Origin: Mangrovibacterium diazotrophicum
Lineage (GTDB): Bacteria > Bacteroidota > Bacteroidia > Bacteroidales > Prolixibacteraceae
Length of the DNA stretch: 64,000 nucleotides
NCBI RefSeq assembly: GCF_003610535.1
Contig: NZ_RAPN01000001.1
Span: 2,095,320 to 2,159,319, forward strand
Direction of reading: 5' to 3'
The notes under the pieces are model-generated. The model was not told the origin of the DNA. It searched no databases and was given only the letters and a program-made list of their open reading frames with translations. Both the position numbers and the translations under genes were made by a program. Shown here piece after piece: positions 42,469-51,410 of the stretch; within the stretch, counting starts at the first letter, position 1, and every line of letters starts with the position of its first letter.

Positions 42469-44936
42469 TTACCGTCCAGCATTTTGATGAAATATCCGCC
42501 AACAACCGAGCGAGCCTGGAAGCCGCGGTGTTTATCGCTGTCGGTAAACACCCAGTCGGACATCGGGATTCGATCCGAAGTTTCGTTCATAAACAGATGA
42601 ATGGGCGAAATAAATTTCTCGAATGTTGCCTTGTCATCGGCCAGCGTTGCTGTCCACACGATCCAGTCTGTTTTCGTGTAGGTTTCGCGGTTGTCGAGCG
42701 GAAGCCCGTATTTGTTTTGTTTACCCAGGTAGTACTGAATTTCCTTGGGAGCAATTTCTTTCGGGTAAATGTCCATGCCCATCAGCTTGTCCCAAACCAG
42801 GTTGTACTTCTGGCTCCAGGTATCCGGCTTGTCAAAAGTTAAGCGGTAATGATCGCCGGCATTCGCCATCTGTTCCCATTTGGTGGCCATTTCCCTGGCG
42901 ATGTTTTTGTATTTCGCGGCCACTGTCGTCAGCCCCTGCAGTTCGGCCAAATATGAGTAGGACGCAATAGCCAGGGTCGCTTTGACGGAAAGATTGGCAT
43001 TGTGTGCAAAATGACCGGCAAAGTCGTCGGTACAAAGTTGGTTTTCCGGATCCAAACCATTTTCCACCAAATAATTTACCCAGGTGGTTAACACATTCCA
43101 GTGGCGGGCACCATACTCAGCATTGCCTTCCATTGCCGCGATCGCTGCTGTCAAGATCAACATGTTTCCACTTTCTTCAACAGGCATATCACCACCATAG
43201 GTTTGACTGTTCGCCAACGGGTAGGTGCCGACATCGTGAGCAGCAAAAGGCTTGGTCCATTTTCCACTTTCGCTGTAATAGAAAATCGCGTTAAGAAGTC
43301 CCTTCGCCAAGTCTGGATTATACAGTAAGAATAACGGAGCGGAAGGATAAGTAACGTCCACCGTGCCAATAGAGCCGTTGCTGAAGTTTTCTTTCGACAA
43401 GAACAGTAAGTCACCATTCGGCGCTTCCACCAGTTTGTGAGCAGCAATCGCTTGGCGATAAGCCAATGCACACAATTCGGCATAGTCTTTACCACCAGCT
43501 GCCGTTGCTTGTTTCATCATTTGCTGATCAAATTCGGCACATCTGGTCATCAAGCTTTCGTACTCGTTATTTGCCTTAGCAAACTGACCTTCGATTGTTT
43601 GATCTTCAGCCCGGTTCCAATAAGGGCGCAGGTTTGTTCCAAAATATTGAATCGAATAGATGTCGTCGTATCCAACCATCACTTTACCAGAGGCTGAGCT
43701 CACAGATCCCAATGAACGCGTGACCGACAATACATCGTTAAGTCCATTAACTTTCGACTTCTTGCCGGAACTATTTACAAAATTGTTTCTTAAAGTTGAT
43801 TCGCCTCCAATCCCGTAGGCCGTGTTTTCTTTTTCCGACACCAGGTAAAAATAGCCCCAGTCAATACGCAAGTCATCACCGCGCTTTGCCAGCACATCTT
43901 GAGTCTTGCTTCCGGATTTCAAGTAAACCAGACCATCTTTCTCAAAGCTCTCCGCTTCGGTCTCTTGTGTTGGCTGATCAACGGCCCAGTTTGGTGAGGC
44001 TTCGAAATAGAGCTGAACGTTATGCTTTTTGCCATCGGTTGAATTGACATCGTATGAAATGTAATTCACCGGGCGTGAAACAAGATCCAGATCTTCCATC
44101 AGCAAAGGTGCCGTAAATGTCAGATTCAACTCCACCCCGCCACAGGTAAATGCATAATGAGTTTGAGTGGCCTGTACATCAACCGATGTTTGAACCGCAG
44201 TATTCGGAAAATACTTTTTCGATTCTTTTTCAACCAGCAAACCGAAGTCTAACAATCCATTTCCAACACGGTTATAGCAATAGCCTGCAATAAGGTTATC
44301 GCCTTTTTTCAACGAAGCAACCATTTCGTCCGAAAGCTTGATCCGGGCATTCTTTTGGCAAGCATTCCCGGTGTTCACTACCTCTATGCCATTGACATAG
44401 ATGATGGCGTCATCGTCATGCGAATATTCCAGGTAGACATTTTTACCGCTGAAGTTTTTGTCCAGCGTTACATGCCGGCGAACCCAAATGTATTCACTAT
44501 CCCAATTGGTGCGGGCAGATGGTTCATTTTGAGTCGTTCCGAAAGCCCCCGTTGCAGAATTCCAAGCGGAGTCGTCAAAGCTTTTCTGATACCAATTTTC
44601 TCCAGGTTCATTTGTCACATACTTACCGTCCCAGCCTGACTCGATGGAAGTGCTCGCAATTGATAGCAACTCCACTTCTTCGGTTCCCATAAAACGGTAC
44701 AGTTCGTTGTCGACCTTGATGACACCCAACAGCGGAAACTTCTTGCCGGTCCAGTGTTTCACCGGCTCATCGTACAAATGATCTGCAAACGACCAACCGC
44801 TTGTGTAAGGGTCGATGGTGATTAGCGGAACGGCGGGTGGCCGAATTGAGTTCGACAAAGCTGACTTCTTTGTTTGTGAAAATCCGTTGACTGCTAACAG
44901 GATGAGAAGCATCCATGCAAATGATATTTTTGTCAT
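42438..44936 (-). CDS. DUF4964/DUF5127/DUF4965/DUF1793 protein, second copy
   Basis: The protein has 832 residues with a Sec signal peptide (1-20, ending GFSQ) and no lipobox, unlike the copy at 26455. The architecture is the same, including the inserted beta-sandwich (ENWYQKSFDDSAWNSATGAFG... YSHDDDAIIYVNG). Long stretches are identical with the first copy, for example LSKENFSNGSIGTVDVTYPS, so they arose by duplication. The C terminus runs nine residues (MTPQTTTSK) past DGK, where a frameshift appears to have cut off a longer tail. It follows GH76 by 37 bp, so the pair is one transcript and probably acts on GH76 products. Substrate unknown. Confidence 0.82.
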   Translation of the reverse strand: MTKISFAWMLLILLAVNGFSQTKKSALSNSIRPPAVPLITIDPYTSGWSFADHLYDEPVKHWTGKKFPLLGVIKVDNELYRFMGTEEVELLSIASTSIESGWDGKYVTNEPGENWYQKSFDDSAWNSATGAFGTTQNEPSARTNWDSEYIWVRRHVTLDKNFSGKNVYLEYSHDDDAIIYVNGIEVVNTGNACQKNARIKLSDEMVASLKKGDNLIAGYCYNRVGNGLLDFGLLVEKESKKYFPNTAVQTSVDVQATQTHYAFTCGGVELNLTFTAPLLMEDLDLVSRPVNYISYDVNSTDGKKHNVQLYFEASPNWAVDQPTQETEAESFEKDGLVYLKSGSKTQDVLAKRGDDLRIDWGYFYLVSEKENTAYGIGGESTLRNNFVNSSGKKSKVNGLNDVLSVTRSLGSVSSASGKVMVGYDDIYSIQYFGTNLRPYWNRAEDQTIEGQFAKANNEYESLMTRCAEFDQQMMKQATAAGGKDYAELCALAYRQAIAAHKLVEAPNGDLLFLSKENFSNGSIGTVDVTYPSAPLFLLYNPDLAKGLLNAIFYYSESGKWTKPFAAHDVGTYPLANSQTYGGDMPVEESGNMLILTAAIAAMEGNAEYGARHWNVLTTWVNYLVENGLDPENQLCTDDFAGHFAHNANLSVKATLAIASYSYLAELQGLTTVAAKYKNIAREMATKWEQMANAGDHYRLTFDKPDTWSQKYNLVWDKLMGMDIYPKEIAPKEIQYYLGKQNKYGLPLDNRETYTKTDWIVWTATLADDKATFEKFISPIHLFMNETSDRIPMSDWVFTDSDKHRGFQARSVVGGYFIKMLDGKMTPQTTTSK

Positions 44937-44973
44937 TGTTTCTAATTATGAATGAATAATTTTCAAATTGTCT

Positions 44974-46098
44974 CTATTTCGCAGGTGCAATAACCTGCAT
45001 CATTGCCGGGCAAGCACTCGCATCGTAAACTTCTATTGCCCCTGTTGGACAGGGATTGCCGAAATCCTTAAAAGTGAGATTCCGATCCTTATCCCGGTTT
45101 TGCCAGGCGTGGATGATATTCTTCCGAATCCACTTCAAATATTGCGGCTGATCGCAATCAATCAGTTCCGAGATGTACTGAGCAAAAATTGCGGCATACA
45201 CACCTTGCTCAATCCCGTTTTCAAAAGGTAAAAACCCATGTTCGTCACACATTTCGGTTTTCACATAGTCGGCAGCCAACTTTGCATTATCCAAGCAGGA
45301 ACTGTCTCGGGTGATTTTATACAGAATAACTCCCGCCCCGATACAAGTTGCCTGGTTGTACAAATGCATTTTCCAATGTGGCTCACCATCACCATGCTTC
45401 GAATCAGCCACTGCCCCCGTCGATTTATTAAGCAAATTGTTGTTCGCCCAGCCGTAAATCTCTTTCGCCTTATTCAGGTAATCTTCTTGCTGCGTGATTT
45501 GGTACAAAAGAGCCGCTGCAATTACCGTGGGATAATTAATACAAGACATCTTGCCTTTCCACTCATCGCGTTTCCATCCCCATCTCATTCCACCTTGCTC
45601 TTTATCGAACGATCCGCGCTCGTCGATCCCCTCTGATCCGTACCAAACCCGATCGAAACCCGATATGGCGAGCTCCAGGTAATGCTCATCTCCGGTCATC
45701 ACATGCGCCCGACAAAGCGAAATAATCCACCACATAATGTCGTCGTAGATAAACCATTCTGTTGTGTTGTTCCAGTTAAAATTATCGTACTGCCCGCAAG
45801 CTCCCTGGTATATTTCGTCCATCAATTGCAAATACTGGGGATCGTTTGTGCGCTTGTAGGCATTCATGATCATATCCCAATAGATAGCTTGGGTCCAAAT
45901 GGCAGCACGGCCTGGCCTGTCCGACAGGGCGTTGTAAACTTTAGTGTCTTTGTTGTAGAAAATCCGGTTGAAAGCATCCAGAGCCACTGTTGCGTCCCGG
46001 GATGTGTAATTCTTTACTTTTTTCCTGCTGTCTTTGCCTCCCGCATAAACCGGACTTAATGAAACACAGAAGAACAGCAATACAAACATGTACTTCAT
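44974..46098 (-). CDS. GH76 endo-alpha-1,6-mannanase-type enzyme
   Basis: The protein has 374 residues with a signal peptide (1-19, ending PVYA). It is an (alpha/alpha)6 barrel with the GH76 catalytic Asp pair D119-D120 in IYDDIMWWI and other family words (IWTQAIYWDMIMNAY, WKGKMSCINYPTVIAAALL). GH76 enzymes cut the alpha-1,6-mannan backbone of fungal and similar mannans. There is no clear lipobox, so it may be periplasmic. It is divergent from the second SusC/SusD operon and shares its 729-bp control region. Confidence 0.9.
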   Translation of the reverse strand: MKYMFVLLFFCVSLSPVYAGGKDSRKKVKNYTSRDATVALDAFNRIFYNKDTKVYNALSDRPGRAAIWTQAIYWDMIMNAYKRTNDPQYLQLMDEIYQGACGQYDNFNWNNTTEWFIYDDIMWWIISLCRAHVMTGDEHYLELAISGFDRVWYGSEGIDERGSFDKEQGGMRWGWKRDEWKGKMSCINYPTVIAAALLYQITQQEDYLNKAKEIYGWANNNLLNKSTGAVADSKHGDGEPHWKMHLYNQATCIGAGVILYKITRDSSCLDNAKLAADYVKTEMCDEHGFLPFENGIEQGVYAAIFAQYISELIDCDQPQYLKWIRKNIIHAWQNRDKDRNLTFKDFGNPCPTGAIEVYDASACPAMMQVIAPAK

Positions 46099-46827
46099 GA
46101 ATTCAACTAACTAAATGCTGCTTTTGATAACAGTACTCCGTACAGCTATCCGCACCAGCGATTAAACTTTGTAATTGTGTAAAAAAGCGAAAGGAAAGAC
46201 CTGAGAAAACTTAAACTGAACAAATTCACACAGCCCCAAGGAAATATTTATGTTATTTTTAAAAATTCGAGGAGACTCTATTTTACTGATTTGATGATGA
46301 TAATATCTCAAACCACGTTCAGTATCCGGATGCAATATAAAGAAAAATCAGAAGGTGCAAAAACTTCAAATGAAAAAATAAAAAACCTATCCGTCAATAA
46401 CGGAGAAATCTCGAAACATTTCCAACTAATGTCTTCCTCCTCCAAATCACAACAATAAAAAACTGTATAACAGAAAAATACAATAAATAAAACCTGAAAA
46501 GACGATCATTCAACTTTTCCATTCATCGGCAAAAACGCAAATGTTTACGCAAGCGTGTGAGTAGTAATCAGCAACATGTTGTAATAATTCCAAAGCAAAG
46601 AGAAAGACCTGACGATTAAATGAAACAAACAACTAATTCTAAACATCTTAATCTAAATTATGAGTAAAAATCAAACGTGTCCTATTTCAACCCAAACGGT
46701 TGAGCTAAGGCCAGAATTTTGTTTTGAAGAAAAACAGACTGGTCTCCTATTCTCTCCCTCTAACTTTTCGCGGCAAAGCGTATTTCGGAACGAAAACCTT
46801 TGCATAAAATAAACTAAACCTCTGTGT
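46099..46827. other. 729-bp divergent control region between GH76 and the second SusC/SusD operon
   Basis: No gene is supported; a 60-codon minus-strand frame at 46671-46853 overlaps the next gene start and looks spurious. The region is AT-rich. A small dyad, TCAACC-N5-GGTTGA, occurs at 46687-46703, and GTAGTAATCAG near 46561. Promoters for both directions must lie here, but no consensus box is obvious, which fits dedicated activators. Confidence 0.5.
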
Positions 46828-48264
46828 ATGAATATGAAAAAATTTGCGATCAAAAGTCGTATGGCTACTTATTGGGTCATCTTAGCGTTAACTGCTTTGT
46901 GTTTCCAAAATTGTAGCGACGACGATCCAGCAGATCTGGTATCAAAACCTTACGATCCTTCCCGACCTGTCGTAGTTACAGACTTCACTCCAAAGACAGG
47001 CAGTGTGGGGCAACGATTGGTAATTTACGGTGAAAACTTCGGGAATGACCCGGAGTATATTCACGTTTTTATTGGCGGCAAAGAGGCCAAAGTGATTGGT
47101 GTTAAAGGCGAAGCGCTCTATTGCCTCGTGCCCGAAAAGGCTTATTCCGGTGAAATTGAAATTTTCATGGGTGACCTCTCGGAACCTTTGGCTATTGCTG
47201 AAAATCCATTTGAGTACGAACGCAAAATGGTCGTCAGTACACTTTGTGGCTATAAGAATGAAAGAGACGATCAGGGTTGGATCGATGGAAAATTCGACGA
47301 AGTAGCCGGATTCAGAGAACCAAGCTATATGAATTTTGACCCCGTCAATCCAAAACATCTTTACATGGCCTACGATTTTGGCCCCGGTATTTACCTGGTC
47401 AATTTTGAAGACAGCACCGTATCTCAACACTTAACTTCAGCCGCCGGAAACTGGAACCGACTGCGAAGCCTGGAATTCTCAAAAGGCGGCGATTATATGA
47501 TCGTTGCGCATGACCAATGGGATCCGAACGGCATCAGCACATCAATCATGTCTCGTGAAAACGGCTTCAAAGACCCACAGATTCTAACGCAATCGCGGGC
47601 TGCCAACGGGGCATCGGTCCACCCGGTTAATGGCGAAATGTATTTCAACGGGTACGAAAAAGGAGAATTTTACCGCTTCGACCTGGAAAATTCCGTCCCG
47701 GTAGTAGGCAATACGGGCATCGGTCCGAAAGACTACGAAACACTGTTCCTGGTTCAGGACAATGGCTGGGAGTTTCGCGTTCACATTCACCCCTCCGGCA
47801 ACTACGCCTATATCGTTGTGGTGAACCAGCACTACATCTTGCGCACCGACTACAACTGGACAACTAAAAAATTTACTCAACCTTACGTGGTTTGCGGCGA
47901 GCCGCGAGCTGCTGCGTGGGTTGATGGAGTGGGTTCTAAAGCCCGCTTGGATAGTCCCTATCAGGGTGTGTTTGTGAAAAACCCGGATTACGAAGGACAG
48001 GAGGATGAATACGACTTCTACTTTACAGAACAGTACAACCATGACATCCGCATTCTGACGCCAGAGGGTAAAGTGACCACTTTCGCCGGACGCGGAAGTT
48101 CCAGCATCAATTCGAACCCTTATGGCTATGTTGACGGTGATCTACGCATGGAAGCCCGTTTCGACAGACCTTCCGGAATTGCCTACAACGAAACTGAAAA
48201 GGCTTTTTATGTACTCGACCAGATGAATCGTCGCATCCGGAAAATCGCCTTGGAAGGGAATTAA
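46828..48264 (+). CDS. TIG/IPT-domain surface lipoprotein with NHL-like propeller
   Basis: The protein has 478 residues. The leader ends in a lipobox at C30 (CFQNC). An IPT/TIG immunoglobulin-like domain (about 46-132, DFTPKTGSVGQRLVIYGENFG) is followed by a beta-propeller of NHL type (FDRPSGIAYNETEKAFYVLDQMNRRIRKI at the end). Such proteins head SusC/SusD operons for alpha-mannan and other glycans and act as surface glycan-binding proteins. It is the first gene of a four-gene plus-strand operon, 25 bp before susC. Confidence 0.82.
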   Translation: MNMKKFAIKSRMATYWVILALTALCFQNCSDDDPADLVSKPYDPSRPVVVTDFTPKTGSVGQRLVIYGENFGNDPEYIHVFIGGKEAKVIGVKGEALYCLVPEKAYSGEIEIFMGDLSEPLAIAENPFEYERKMVVSTLCGYKNERDDQGWIDGKFDEVAGFREPSYMNFDPVNPKHLYMAYDFGPGIYLVNFEDSTVSQHLTSAAGNWNRLRSLEFSKGGDYMIVAHDQWDPNGISTSIMSRENGFKDPQILTQSRAANGASVHPVNGEMYFNGYEKGEFYRFDLENSVPVVGNTGIGPKDYETLFLVQDNGWEFRVHIHPSGNYAYIVVVNQHYILRTDYNWTTKKFTQPYVVCGEPRAAAWVDGVGSKARLDSPYQGVFVKNPDYEGQEDEYDFYFTEQYNHDIRILTPEGKVTTFAGRGSSSINSNPYGYVDGDLRMEARFDRPSGIAYNETEKAFYVLDQMNRRIRKIALEGN

Positions 48265-48289
48265 CCAATTAAGTAAACACACTGAATTT

Positions 48290-51200
48290 ATGAACAAGTT
48301 TATTATCATATGCATGTTATTCTTCGGCTTTTCACTAGGTGCATTTGCCCAGGAAACCGTTGAGATAACAGGTGTCGTGACTGATACCAACAAAGAACCG
48401 CTGGTCGGGGTAAGTATCTATGTTGCTGAAGTTCCGGGCTTGGGTACGATTACAGATGGGGATGGAAATTACAAGATTAAAATTCCCGAATATCAACGAT
48501 TGACCTTCTCGTACATCGGCTACGACAAAGTTGAAATACAAATTAAAGATCAACGCGTGGTCAATATTGTATTGGAGGAATCTGAAAACAGTGTTTTGGA
48601 CGAGGTGGTTGTAACCGGTGCCGGGGTTCAGAAAAAACTCACCGTAACGGGCGCTATCACCACCATTGACACGAAAGATCTGAAATCCGTTCCTTCGTCA
48701 AACCTTTCGAACGCACTGGCCGGTAACGTTCCGGGGATTATGGCGATGACCACCTCGGGACAACCCGGCAAGAATGTTTCGGAATTCTGGATTCGCGGTA
48801 TTTCAACCTTTGGAGCCAGTTCCGGCGCCTACGTTTTGGTTGACGGATTTGAGCGCGACCTGAATGAGTTGAACATTGAAGATATCGAGTCTTTCTCAGT
48901 CTTGAAGGACGCTTCAGCAACGGCCATTTATGGTTCGAAAGGTGCGAACGGCGTTGTTCTCATCACCACCAAAAGAGGTAAAGCCGGCAAGATCAACATC
49001 GATGCAAAAGTTGAAACATCGTACAACACACGCACAATTACCCCCGATTTCGTTGACGGGATCACTTATGCCAACTTACTGAATGAATCTCGTTTGACCC
49101 GTAACCAGGCGCCAATCTACCAACCCGAAGAACTGGAAATCCTGCGTTTAGGCCTGGACCCCGATTTGTATCCGAATGTCAACTGGAAAGACCTGTTGCT
49201 AAGAGACGGCGCCATGAGCTACCGCGCAAACCTGAACATTAACGGTGGTGGTTCAACCGCTCGTTATTACGTTTCGGCCAGCTATGTGCAAGAGCAAGGA
49301 ATGTACAACACCGACTCCTCGCTGAAGGACGACTACGATACAAACGCCAACTACGAACGCTGGAACTACCGTTTGAACACCGATATGAATATTACCAAAA
49401 CAACCTTGCTGAAAGTTGGAGTTTCAGGCTCTTTGGCCAAACGCAACAGTCCGGGATTGGGTGATGATGATGTATGGGGTGAACTTTTCGGCTATTCGCC
49501 AATTAGCACTCCTATTCTGTATTCGAATGGATATGTTCCGGCTCTTGGAACCGGCAACAGAACGAACCCATGGGTAGCCGCTACACAAACCGGCTTCAAC
49601 GAAAACTGGGAAAATAAAATTCAAACGAACGTTTCGTTGGAGCAAAATTTAGACTTTGTTACCAAGGGACTTCGCTTTACCGGCCGATTCGGTTACGACA
49701 CCAACAACTACAACACCATCAATCGCCGGAAATGGCCGGAACAATGGAAAGCCGAGCGTGCCCGGAATTCGGAAGGCGAACTCGTTTTCACCCATATCTC
49801 CGATCCTCAGATTATGACTCAGTCGAGCAGTTCGGCCGGCGACAGAAGAGAGTTTCTGGATTTGATGTTCAATTACGATCGCGCTCTTGACGAACACCAT
49901 TTCAGCGCAACGTTGAAATATACCCAGGACGCTTTTATCAGAACTCAGAATTTGGGCGACGACCTGAAGAACGGCGTTTCAAAACGCAACATGGGGCTCG
50001 CCGGACGGGTAGCATACAACTGGAAACTCCGCTACTTTGCTGACTTCAACTTTGGTTACACCGGCTCTGAAAACTTCGCAATCGGGAACCAGTTCGGATT
50101 CTTCCCGGCCTACTCATTCGCATGGAACGTGGCAGAAGAAGGTTTTGTGAAGAACAACCTGAAATGGGTAAATATGCTCAAAATTCGTTTCTCTCACGGT
50201 AAAGTGGGTAACGACAACCTCGGCGATGAACGTTTCCCTTATCTCTACACGATGGGAAACATCAAAGGATATGACAGCGATGGAAATCCTATTTACTTCT
50301 CCGGCTATCAATGGGCCGACTACACATTCGATCGCTCCTACACCGGCATGGGATTCTCGCAAGTAGCTTCGGCAAATGTGACCTGGGAAGTCGCCACCAA
50401 AAATGACCTCGGTATCGACCTGTCGCTTTTCAATGATAAATTCATCGCCAATGTGGATTACTTTGAGGAAAAACGCGAAGGCATTTACATGACTCGAGAG
50501 TTCCTTCCAGCGATGGTTGGCCTCGAAAGTAACCCGAAAGCCAACGTTGGTGCCGTTCGTTCGGAAGGGTTTGACGGCCGCGTAGAATACAAACAAAAAG
50601 TCAGTTCCGTTGACCTGACCGTCAGAGGAAATATTACCTATAGCAAGAACGAAATCCTGGAACGTGACGAAGAGAACAATGTATATCCTTATCAAATGCA
50701 AAAAGGCTACCGGGTTGACCAAACCCGCGGACTTATCGCCCTCGGCTTATTCGAAGACTACGACGATATCCGCAACAGTCCTGAGCAACAGTTTGGCGAG
50801 TACCAACCCGGGGATATTAAATACAAGGATGTCAACGGTGATGGTGTTATCAATGATGGCGACCGCGTAGCTATCGGTTCAACCCGCAGACCAAACCTCA
50901 TTTACGGTATGGGTGTATCGGGTAAATGGAAAGGTTTGGACATCAACATTCACTTCCAGGGAGCTGGCAAATCATCCTTCTTTATCGAAGGAAAAACGGT
51001 GTACACCTTCAGTGAAGGAGAATGGGGAGTTCCGCTGAAAGAAATGATGAATTCCAATCGTTGGATTGCTGCCGATATTTCGGGAGACCCGGCTACTGAA
51101 AATCCAAACGCTGAATACCCGCGCCTGAGCTTCGGTGGAAATGCCAACAACTACCGCCAATCCACTTACTGGCTAAGAAATGGTGCTTACCTCCGCCTCA

Positions 51201-51400
51201 AAACAGTGGATGTTGGCTACACTTTGCCTAAAAAATTCGTCAACAAATTCCGTTGCAACAGCCTCCGCATTTTTGTGGTTGGAACCAACTTACTCACCTG
51301 GTCTGATTTCAAATTGTGGGATCCGGAAATGGGAAGCAATAACGGAGAAAAGTACCCACTGGCGAAATCCATTACGCTTGGGCTAAACATTAATCTGTAA
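48290..51400 (+). CDS. susC: SusC/RagA TonB-dependent transporter, second system (no STN domain)
   Basis: The protein has 1036 residues. The signal peptide (1-20, ending GAFAQ) leads directly into a carboxypeptidase-regulatory-like domain (about 24-105), then the plug (LDEVVVTGAGVQKKLTVTGA... ATAIYGSKGANGVVLITTKRG) and barrel, ending GLNINL. It lacks the STN domain of the first SusC, so it cannot signal through FecR; regulation must come from elsewhere. It imports the oligosaccharides bound by the SusD that follows 10 bp later. Confidence 0.95.
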   Translation: MNKFIIICMLFFGFSLGAFAQETVEITGVVTDTNKEPLVGVSIYVAEVPGLGTITDGDGNYKIKIPEYQRLTFSYIGYDKVEIQIKDQRVVNIVLEESENSVLDEVVVTGAGVQKKLTVTGAITTIDTKDLKSVPSSNLSNALAGNVPGIMAMTTSGQPGKNVSEFWIRGISTFGASSGAYVLVDGFERDLNELNIEDIESFSVLKDASATAIYGSKGANGVVLITTKRGKAGKINIDAKVETSYNTRTITPDFVDGITYANLLNESRLTRNQAPIYQPEELEILRLGLDPDLYPNVNWKDLLLRDGAMSYRANLNINGGGSTARYYVSASYVQEQGMYNTDSSLKDDYDTNANYERWNYRLNTDMNITKTTLLKVGVSGSLAKRNSPGLGDDDVWGELFGYSPISTPILYSNGYVPALGTGNRTNPWVAATQTGFNENWENKIQTNVSLEQNLDFVTKGLRFTGRFGYDTNNYNTINRRKWPEQWKAERARNSEGELVFTHISDPQIMTQSSSSAGDRREFLDLMFNYDRALDEHHFSATLKYTQDAFIRTQNLGDDLKNGVSKRNMGLAGRVAYNWKLRYFADFNFGYTGSENFAIGNQFGFFPAYSFAWNVAEEGFVKNNLKWVNMLKIRFSHGKVGNDNLGDERFPYLYTMGNIKGYDSDGNPIYFSGYQWADYTFDRSYTGMGFSQVASANVTWEVATKNDLGIDLSLFNDKFIANVDYFEEKREGIYMTREFLPAMVGLESNPKANVGAVRSEGFDGRVEYKQKVSSVDLTVRGNITYSKNEILERDEENNVYPYQMQKGYRVDQTRGLIALGLFEDYDDIRNSPEQQFGEYQPGDIKYKDVNGDGVINDGDRVAIGSTRRPNLIYGMGVSGKWKGLDINIHFQGAGKSSFFIEGKTVYTFSEGEWGVPLKEMMNSNRWIAADISGDPATENPNAEYPRLSFGGNANNYRQSTYWLRNGAYLRLKTVDVGYTLPKKFVNKFRCNSLRIFVVGTNLLTWSDFKLWDPEMGSNNGEKYPLAKSITLGLNINL

Positions 51401-51410
51401 AATCGAAAAA

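Noticed and set aside
46671-46853. 60-codon minus-strand frame in the divergent control region
   Set aside because: Overlaps the start of a well-supported lipoprotein gene and shows no recognisable features.
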